This document shows, piece after piece, positions 16,897-21,550 of a stretch of DNA of 21,550 bases. The notes beneath the pieces are model-generated. The model worked only from the letters and a program-made list of their open reading frames with translations. It was not told the origin of the DNA and ran no database searches. Source of the DNA: CAZSBG01 sp964605145 (GTDB lineage Bacteria > Zhuqueibacterota > Zhuqueibacteria > Thermofontimicrobiales > Thermofontimicrobiaceae); contig CAZSBG010000107.1 of NCBI GenBank assembly GCA_964605145.1, forward strand, positions 1 through 21,550. The letters are read 5' to 3'. The stretch's first letter is position 1, and every line of letters starts with the position of its first letter. The position numbers and the translations under genes were made by a program.

Positions 16897-16935
16897 AAGA
16901 CAAAAAATCATATTAGAAAAATAGGAGAATGAAAA

Positions 16936-17706
16936 ATGGAACGCGTAAAAGACAAGGTAGCAATTGTGACAGGCGGTGCGTTGGGCATCGGCCGTGCAGC
17001 ATGCAAAATATTAGCTGAAGAGGGCGCTATAGTGGCCATTACAGACGTCAATGACGAGGCCGGCAAGGAAGTGATGAATGAAATCATTTATGATGATCTA
17101 ATTGCTGAGTATTGGCACCTCGATGTATCAAATGAAAAAGACGTGGAACATGTATTTAGTGAAGTGAGTGAAAAGTTTGGTAGAATTGATATTATCGTGA
17201 ATAACGCGGGCATTGCCGGCGTGAATAAACCCACCCATGAAATTTCAGAGGAGGAATGGGATAACGTGATGAATGTGAACGTGAAGGGTGTTTTTTATTG
17301 TACCAAACACGCCATCCCGTATCTGAAAAAAGCAGGCGGCGGCAGCATAATCAATTTATCGTCCATTTACGGTATCATCAGCGCTCAGGATATTCCGCCA
17401 TATCATGCATCCAAAGGAGCTGTTCGCTTGATGTCCAAGACAGATGCTTTGCTTTACGCAAAGGATAAAATTCGGGTTAATTCAGTTCACCCCGGTTATA
17501 TCTGGACGCCTCTTGTCGAAGAAATGGGAAAGCAATCGCCGCAGGGGCTGGAAAAATTCCGTGAGAATCTGGACAGCCTGCATCCTGTGGGACATGTCGG
17601 AGAGCCGGACGATATTGCCTATGGTATTCTGTATTTAGCGTCAGATGAGTCCAAATTTGTGACTGGCAGCGAATTAGTGATTGATGGTGGTTATACAACG
17701 AGGTAA
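16936..17706 (+). CDS. Short-chain dehydrogenase/reductase (SDR), classical type
   Basis: NAD(P)-dependent oxidoreductase of 256 residues, a normal size for classical SDRs. The cofactor motif is TGGALGIG (12-19), D37 at the end of the second strand favours NAD(H) over NADP(H), and NNAG is at 89-92. The catalytic set is N115, S143, Y156 and K160 (SSIYG and YHASK), all present. The C-terminal ELVIDGGYT is standard. The sequence is of the general FabG/glucose-dehydrogenase-like kind, and the substrate cannot be read from it. AGGAG lies 8 bases before the ATG. It heads a run of six closely spaced genes that ends with the diadenylate cyclase and a lipoprotein, although its chemical link with c-di-AMP is not obvious. 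Confidence 0.9.
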   Translation: MERVKDKVAIVTGGALGIGRAACKILAEEGAIVAITDVNDEAGKEVMNEIIYDDLIAEYWHLDVSNEKDVEHVFSEVSEKFGRIDIIVNNAGIAGVNKPTHEISEEEWDNVMNVNVKGVFYCTKHAIPYLKKAGGGSIINLSSIYGIISAQDIPPYHASKGAVRLMSKTDALLYAKDKIRVNSVHPGYIWTPLVEEMGKQSPQGLEKFRENLDSLHPVGHVGEPDDIAYGILYLASDESKFVTGSELVIDGGYTTR

Positions 17707-17708
17707 AT

Positions 17709-18071
17709 TTGAAACAATTTCTAAACGGATTGAAACAGGATCACATGAGGCGGTTTACGCGCACATGGGACAAAATAAAAAATATCCCTCCCGGAAAACG
17801 ATTTCAGGAGCGTTATTATTATCGAAAGAAAAAGAGAAGAAATCGTTCCCAACTGGAAAAAATTTTCTTGATTGTATTAGGCGTCGCAATTATTTTTGTC
17901 GGGATGTTTTTGTGGTTTGTGCCAGGCCCTGGCTGGTTGACATTTTTTGTCGGAGCGGCAATTATTGCCGGCGAATCGTTGGTCGTAGCTCGTTTGCTGG
18001 ATTGGGTTGAAATCCGGCTGCGGAAAATATTCAAAAAAATTCCGGACGCGGATAAAATCGGGATGTTTTGA
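17709..18071 (+). CDS. PGPGW-motif small membrane protein
   Basis: 120 residues. A very basic N-terminal tail (1-50, many Arg/Lys/Tyr) is followed by two close hydrophobic segments (about 52-71 and 76-95) that bracket the family motif PGPGW (72-76). It ends in a basic amphipathic tail. This is the putative transmembrane PGPGW family, found widely with no known function. It initiates at TTG. Its ribosome site GAGG (17700-17703) overlaps the last codon of the SDR gene, and the start lies 2 bases after the SDR stop, so translation is probably coupled. An in-frame ATG at 17745 is a less likely start. Confidence 0.78.
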   Translation: MKQFLNGLKQDHMRRFTRTWDKIKNIPPGKRFQERYYYRKKKRRNRSQLEKIFLIVLGVAIIFVGMFLWFVPGPGWLTFFVGAAIIAGESLVVARLLDWVEIRLRKIFKKIPDADKIGMF

Positions 18072-18102
18072 CCCTGAATACCGAAATCAAATTGGAGAAA
18101 AA

Positions 18103-18531
18103 ATGTTCCTAATAGAACTTGTTACTGCAATTATCATCGCACTTTTTTTTAGCATGGTGCTCGTATTTGCACTGGGCTGGGAACGGCCAGGGCAGACAGG
18201 GATTTTTCCAACAATCCTTTATTTGTTTTTCATCATTTTTCTGTTCACATGGGCGGGCGGAATATGGCTAACGCCCATGGGACCCAGAACATGGAACGTG
18301 CAGTGGCTGCCATTTTTTATAGTGGGGTTTATCATCACACTGATGCTCATTACATTAGTTCCACCTAAAAAGAGGAGAGATGATTCAAAAATCAAGCTCG
18401 CGCGGAAAAATCGTGAACAAAGAATTAACCAGGAAACTGTCCGAGCCCTGAATATTTTCTTCTGGATTTTAATGATCATTTTACTTGCTACAATTGCTGT
18501 TCGATATTTGATACTGAAACCAGTTATTTAA
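18103..18531 (+). CDS. Four-helix membrane protein of unknown function
   Basis: 142 residues with four predicted transmembrane helices (about 4-25, 34-55, 67-87 and 116-138) and a positively charged loop (89-110, KKRRDD...KNREQR) that should be cytoplasmic, placing both termini in the cytoplasm. I do not recognise the family. The frame is open upstream to 18007, overlapping the PGPGW gene, but GGAG at 18094-18097 with a 5-base spacer points to the ATG at 18103. It sits between the PGPGW gene (31-base gap) and the DHH phosphoesterase gene (31-base gap) in the same likely operon, so a role in the same membrane-linked process is plausible. Confidence 0.75.
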   Translation: MFLIELVTAIIIALFFSMVLVFALGWERPGQTGIFPTILYLFFIIFLFTWAGGIWLTPMGPRTWNVQWLPFFIVGFIITLMLITLVPPKKRRDDSKIKLARKNREQRINQETVRALNIFFWILMIILLATIAVRYLILKPVI

Positions 18532-18562
18532 ATAAACCTCAACCTGACTATGAAAGGCAGAT

Positions 18563-19606
18563 ATGGCGGAGCCAAACAAGGAGACCGTGAAAGAACTCTC
18601 GAAACTTGACCAGATACTTCAGGGACAAAAGGAATTTCTGATTGTGATGCATAATAATCCGGATCCGGATGCCATGGCATCGGCTATGGCGCTGGGATAT
18701 CTGGCTGAACAGCGCTACGGCGTTAAGCCAAGTATCGCGTATGGCGGCAATATTGGCCGGTCTGAGAACCAGGCTATGGTTCGCATTCTCAAAATTGACC
18801 TGAAGCAGATCAATCGGGTGAATTTCGATAAATATGACCGAATTGCGCTGGTGGACACGCAGCCCAAAGCTGGCAATCATTCTCTGCCGGATAATGTGCA
18901 AGCTGATATTGTCATTGACCATCATCCCAAACGACGCGGCACCAAAGCGGATTTGCTGGTGATCAAGCCTGAGATTGGCGTCACGACAACCATGCTTATC
19001 GAATGGCTGAATGAGAGTGAAATTGAAATTCCGGCAAATATCGCCACAGCGTTGTCATACGCCATGATCTCTGAAACGCAAAATCTCGGGCGCGAGGCAA
19101 CCCAGCGGGACATTCAGGCTTATTTATCCGTTTATGTGAAATCCAGCATTCGAAAATTGGCAAAGATCATTAAACCGAAACTGCCTCATTCATATTTTGT
19201 GACGATGGTGAAGACATTGCAGGATACTGTCATGTATCGGAACCTTATTTGTGCACACCTGGGACAAATTGATTCAGCGGAAATAGTGGCTGAGATGGCA
19301 GACTTCCTTTTGCGACACAAGCAAATTGGCTGGGTTTTATGCATCGGTTATTTCAAAAAAAATATGATTATTTCAATCAGAACTTCGGATGAGAAAGCGC
19401 ATGCCGGAAAGCTCATCCAAAAATTGGTCTCCAATCCCAGAAATGTTGGCGGCCACGGCATGATTGCCGGAGGCTATATCCTAATTGAGAATAACAGTGC
19501 GCATGAATTGGTAGAACTGGAAAATAAATTAACACAGGATTTTGCTGAACTTATGGGTTATGACCAACCGGAATGGAAATTTTTAATCGAATCATCCAGA
19601 AAATAG
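18563..19606 (+). CDS. DHH/DHHA1 phosphoesterase (DhhP/NrnA-like), likely c-di-AMP, pApA or nanoRNA hydrolase
   Basis: A soluble 347-residue DHH-DHHA1 enzyme, the usual size for stand-alone members. The Mn2+ site motifs are HNNPDPDA (30-37; H30, D34, D36), D98 in LVDTQP, and DHH at 119-121. The DHHA1 signature GGHGM is at 296-300. The motif IV position, which in relatives reads SDTQ, is SETQ here, with Glu171 replacing the usual metal-binding Asp. Family members hydrolyse short oligoribonucleotides, pAp, or c-di-AMP and pApA. The next gene is a diadenylate cyclase whose ribosome site overlaps this stop codon, which makes c-di-AMP or pApA a reasonable substrate. AAAGG lies 5 bases before the ATG. 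Whether the Asp-to-Glu change alters activity cannot be read from sequence. Confidence 0.9.
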   Translation: MAEPNKETVKELSKLDQILQGQKEFLIVMHNNPDPDAMASAMALGYLAEQRYGVKPSIAYGGNIGRSENQAMVRILKIDLKQINRVNFDKYDRIALVDTQPKAGNHSLPDNVQADIVIDHHPKRRGTKADLLVIKPEIGVTTTMLIEWLNESEIEIPANIATALSYAMISETQNLGREATQRDIQAYLSVYVKSSIRKLAKIIKPKLPHSYFVTMVKTLQDTVMYRNLICAHLGQIDSAEIVAEMADFLLRHKQIGWVLCIGYFKKNMIISIRTSDEKAHAGKLIQKLVSNPRNVGGHGMIAGGYILIENNSAHELVELENKLTQDFAELMGYDQPEWKFLIESSRK

Positions 19607-19610
19607 GTGA
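19605..19610 (+). promoter_or_regulatory. AGGTGA ribosome site coupling cyclase translation to the DHH gene
   Basis: AGGTGA overlaps the TAG stop of the DHH gene (19604-19606) and is 5 bases before ATG 19616. A GTG at 19607 lies inside the site and is therefore an unlikely start. Confidence 0.6.
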
Positions 19611-19615
19611 ATGAG

Positions 19616-20209
19616 ATGTCGGACGAAGAAAACAAAACAGTAAGCAGTCTGGGGCCGAAATCTTCCCGGAGGTTTGCCACAAAATTAGACAAAATATGCA
19701 CGGAAGATCGTCTTGTGAATCCACGGGTGCTTCGCAGTGTTATCGAACTGGCCATTGAAATCGCCAGGGAGGGACGCGAGGGCAGAAAAATTGGCACCAT
19801 GTTTGTCGTTGGCGATTCCCATGCGGTATTTTCCCTGTCGCGGGAATTGATCCTGGATCCTCTCTACGGGCACACAAGCGCGAAAAAAAATATCGCGGAT
19901 CCCAATATGCGAGAGACGATTAAGGAGTTAGCCCAATTAGACGGAGCCTTTCTCGTTTCGGATAAGGGCGTAGTATTATCCGCAGCGCGTTACATCGAGG
20001 CGAAAAGCAGAGAGATTGAATTGCCCCTGGGACTGGGCAGCAGGCATCTTGCAGCAGCTTCCATTTCGCGGCAGACCAGCGCTGTTGCGGTTGTGGCGTC
20101 TGAAAGTTCCATCGTTCGAATCTTCGATGATGGAAAAATTATCGCTGAAATTATTCCTGAATTATGGCTCATCCAACGAACCAATCCCAGGGATTCAGAT
20201 GAATCATAA
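19616..20209 (+). CDS. Soluble diadenylate cyclase (DisA_N/DAC domain), c-di-AMP synthase
   Basis: 197 residues, consisting almost only of a DAC domain; makes c-di-AMP from two ATP. A short N-terminal helical region precedes the conserved IGTMFVVGD (about 59-67) and LDGAFLVSDKGVV (108-120) with the DGA motif at 109-111. GLGSRHLAA (139-147) is the RHxAA motif that binds the nucleotide phosphates, followed by the strand SSIVRIFDDGKI. There are no transmembrane helices and no DisA helix-hairpin-helix DNA-binding domain, so it is neither CdaA nor DisA but a small cytoplasmic stand-alone form. The ATG at 19616 is favoured by AGGTGA. It follows directly after the DHH phosphoesterase, pairing synthesis with breakdown. 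Possible targets in the window are KtrA (1598-2278) and the CBS protease (15630-16757). Confidence 0.9.
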   Translation: MSDEENKTVSSLGPKSSRRFATKLDKICTEDRLVNPRVLRSVIELAIEIAREGREGRKIGTMFVVGDSHAVFSLSRELILDPLYGHTSAKKNIADPNMRETIKELAQLDGAFLVSDKGVVLSAARYIEAKSREIELPLGLGSRHLAAASISRQTSAVAVVASESSIVRIFDDGKIIAEIIPELWLIQRTNPRDSDES

Positions 20210-20357
20210 TATTTCGAGGTGATTCGATTTCAGATTCGTACCAAAAAAATGCAACATGCGTTAACAAACCGAGTGCTCAGAATTTCAATCCAATTATACC
20301 GCTTCATGAGTACACAATTAATTGAACCTAAAAAACCGAAAGGTTGGTGTTTTAAAA

Positions 20358-20768
20358 ATGAAGTACGTAAAAATTTCTATCATCCTCAGCTCCTTTATTT
20401 TATTCATGTTAATGGTGATGAGTTGTTCGAACCAGGAAGATCAGAGCTTTACACTAAAAAAGCTTGATTTACGGCAGAGAATTGACGAAATGATTCTCGA
20501 AATCGATGAGGAATTGCAAGACCTGAATGAAAGCATCGCTTCCGGCGATAGCACCCAAATAATTGAAACCAAAAAAGATATCAATAATCTGAAAGTGCGC
20601 CGCGCCGAACTGTTTGCAGTAGTGGAAGAAATGAAAAACATTTCGAAAAAAGAGTGGGGTTCTTTCAAGCAGAAGACGGATGTGAAACTGGTCAAAATTG
20701 ACAGCACGCTGCGTGAAATCAGATTCGAGCCGGCTGAAACCCAGGTGCCTGAGTTAACACCGTATTAG
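20358..20768 (+). CDS. Small lipoprotein, coiled coil, unknown function
   Basis: 136 residues. A hydrophobic signal (about 5-21) ends in a lipobox, VMSC, with the lipidated Cys at residue 23. The mature part is charged and helical, with heptad-like spacing (LDLRQRIDEMILEIDEELQDL and VRRAELFAVVEEMKNI), then a short tail ending near PELTPY. No family is recognised. The frame extends upstream to a TTG at 20322, but the signal peptide fits the ATG at 20358; the ribosome site is weak. It lies 148 bases after the diadenylate cyclase and just before a strong terminator, so it is probably the last gene of that operon, although a promoter of its own in the gap cannot be excluded. Confidence 0.72.
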   Translation: MKYVKISIILSSFILFMLMVMSCSNQEDQSFTLKKLDLRQRIDEMILEIDEELQDLNESIASGDSTQIIETKKDINNLKVRRAELFAVVEEMKNISKKEWGSFKQKTDVKLVKIDSTLREIRFEPAETQVPELTPY

Positions 20769-20823
20769 AAAATGATGTCAGTGCAACGAAGTTGAATCGA
20801 AATTCTCTCCGATCTCAAAACAG

Positions 20824-20860
20824 CTTCCTTTTACAACCACGTTGTAGAAGGAAGTTTTTT
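20824..20860 (+). terminator. Intrinsic terminator after the lipoprotein gene
   Basis: CTTCCTTTTACAAC (20824-20837) pairs with GTTGTAGAAGGAAG (20841-20854) along 14 pairs with one G-U, around a 3-base CAC loop, and is followed directly by TTTTTT (20855-20860). This is the clearest Rho-independent terminator in the window. It lies 56 bases after the stop at 20768 and closes the operon that contains the diadenylate cyclase. Confidence 0.88.
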
Positions 20861-21100
20861 ATATTCGGACGATAGTTCTTTGGCGATTTCATCTATGTGG
20901 TTTTTTTGTGAAACAAAAATACATTGCTGATATTTCCCAGCGTGGTGAAGACGCAAATAATAGTACCAGATGATCGTTTCATCTATAATTCTTTTACACA
21001 AAACAGCATAAGTTGTTGGATAATAAAATAGAGAACAAGAATCTCTCTTCATTCCCAAAAAGGTGACGTGTTATTTTGGATAATGTGATTTAAAGAATAT

Positions 21101-21205
21101 GTCACCCCTGACGGGGTTTCTCATTCAGGGATGTGACTTTTCTACCCATATTCCATCCCTGCGGGATTCGTTAGTGATTGAAATTTTTCAAAACCACGTC
21201 GTGGT
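21101..21205. repeat. Cluster of three short GC-rich palindromes
   Basis: CCCC-TGAC-GGGG (21105-21116), ATCCC-TGC-GGGAT (21155-21167) and ACCAC-GTC-GTGGT (21193-21205) are three small hairpins spaced about 40-50 bases apart in AT-rich DNA. The first can refold: GTCACCCCTGA (21101-21111) pairs with TCAGGG-AT-GTGAC (21125-21137), 11 pairs with a 2-base bulge. The pattern resembles intergenic repeat families built of short CCCxxxGGG palindromes at regular intervals. Confidence 0.4.
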
Positions 21206-21460
21206 GAAATATTATTTACTTCAGAAATATTATTTATGATTGCTATCGTTTATTTAATCGCTGCATTCCTGGCGTTGAATCAATTTAACCACACCTATAT
21301 TATTAGAACCAAAAAAATATATGTCATCGAAATTATGGAATAGGGTACTTAGTCATCATGTTAAAGTCTAAAAACCGATGGCAATAGTACTACTTAGTCA
21401 GATTGAAAAACGTATCGAGAAACAAGGCAATATTCCCATATCATTGTCATTCCCGTACCA

Positions 21461-21526
21461 CAGGCATTCCCTTCGGTCACATGCCTGCAAAGTTGCATTA
21501 TATTTTTAGATGAATGCAGACTTTGC
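21461..21526. repeat. Two adjoining stem-loops, REP/MITE-like
   Basis: CAGGCAT (21461-21467) and ATGCCTG (21481-21487) form a perfect 7-bp stem with a 13-base loop. Immediately after, GCAAAGT-TGCAT (21487-21498) pairs with ATGCA-G-ACTTTGC (21514-21526), 12 pairs with one bulged G and a 15-base loop. A TCATTGTCATTCCCG segment just upstream is the sort of sequence often seen in dispersed bacterial repeats. The element may extend past the window end. Confidence 0.4.
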
Positions 21527-21550
21527 TTTTCGTCGCAGATCCGCCATCTT

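Larger units (their letters stand above)
20861..21550. other. Gene-poor tail with palindromic elements
   Basis: These 690 bases after the terminator hold no reading frame that looks like a protein on either strand. The longest, on the minus strand at 20831-21058, runs into the terminator hairpin and is rich in Tyr, Cys, His and Trp without recognisable motifs. The stretch is AT-rich apart from short GC-rich palindromes listed separately (21101-21205, 21461-21526). It resembles a repeat-bearing intergenic region. Confidence 0.6.

Noticed and set aside
16758..16935. A c-di-AMP (ydaO-type) riboswitch in front of the SDR operon or the ktr genes
   Set aside because: The conserved core sequences of that class were looked for and not seen here or upstream of 225.
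20219..20467. Plus-strand frame of 82 codons overlapping the small lipoprotein
   Set aside because: It overlaps the lipoprotein gene, which has a clear signal peptide and lipobox, and its own product shows no domain or signal.
20831..21058. Minus-strand open frame of 75 codons
   Set aside because: Its end lies inside the intrinsic terminator hairpin, its composition is rich in Tyr, Cys, His and Trp, it lacks a ribosome site I can see, and no motif is recognisable.
21506..21547. Minus-strand short frame reading MADLRRKAKSAFI that runs to the window edge
   Set aside because: It could be the tail of a gene outside the window, but 13 residues inside a stem-loop repeat are not enough to support a coding call.
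1..21550. tRNA or rRNA genes, CRISPR arrays, insertion sequences and prophage genes
   Set aside because: No cloverleaf, rRNA core, regular spacer-repeat array, transposase or phage protein was seen on either strand.

Overview
The window is a compact, mostly plus-strand stretch of a fairly AT-rich bacterial chromosome. The organism looks Gram-negative. There are three probable lipobox or signal-peptide envelope proteins, a six-BON-domain exported protein, and a 1037-residue outer-membrane protein ending in an Omp85-like barrel. Genes are packed head to tail with strong AGGAGG-type ribosome sites, occasional TTG starts, and overlaps of 1 and 4 bases. The mixture (GH57 and TreYZ enzymes, a peptidase/propeller/barrel fusion, a stand-alone diadenylate cyclase) suggests a poorly sampled FCB-type lineage such as Calditrichota, KSB1 or Ignavibacteria. 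That placement is an impression from gene content, not a measurement.

Layout. 225-3796: a KtrB/TrkH potassium channel subunit, its KtrA/TrkA RCK partner and a secreted six-BON-domain protein. 4009-4851: a SpoIIAA-like (STAS/SEC14-type) protein and a small TraR/DksA-type zinc-finger protein. 5063-9010: the metallopeptidase/beta-propeller/Omp85 fusion and a membrane coiled-coil protein whose C-terminal half resembles the sll1863 stress family. 9168-14961: a tight three-gene operon of TreZ, a short GH57 enzyme and TreY, which makes trehalose from maltodextrin or glycogen. 15252-16757: a single-domain response regulator followed by an M50 site-2-type protease with two CBS domains. 16936-20768: a likely six-gene operon of an SDR dehydrogenase, a PGPGW membrane protein, an unknown four-helix membrane protein, a DHH/DHHA1 phosphoesterase, a diadenylate cyclase and a small lipoprotein. 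It is closed by a clear intrinsic terminator at 20824-20860. The last 690 bases hold no convincing gene, only several short palindromes and stem-loops that look like repeat elements.

How it fits together (inference). Many of the genes belong to families tied to osmotic or general stress: K+ uptake, OsmY-type BON domains, trehalose synthesis, SpoIIAA-like and sll1863-like proteins, and an enzyme pair able to make and degrade c-di-AMP, a nucleotide known in other bacteria to control Ktr/Trk potassium uptake. The most interesting reading is an osmo-adaptation island in which the c-di-AMP operon and its candidate target lie about 17 kb apart. Four further points stand out: the GH57 enzyme lacks the DUF3536 half usual for its subfamily; the DHH enzyme has Glu where motif IV normally has Asp; the response regulator has Arg at the usual Thr/Ser switch position; and the c-di-AMP operon carries two uncharacterised membrane proteins and a lipoprotein.
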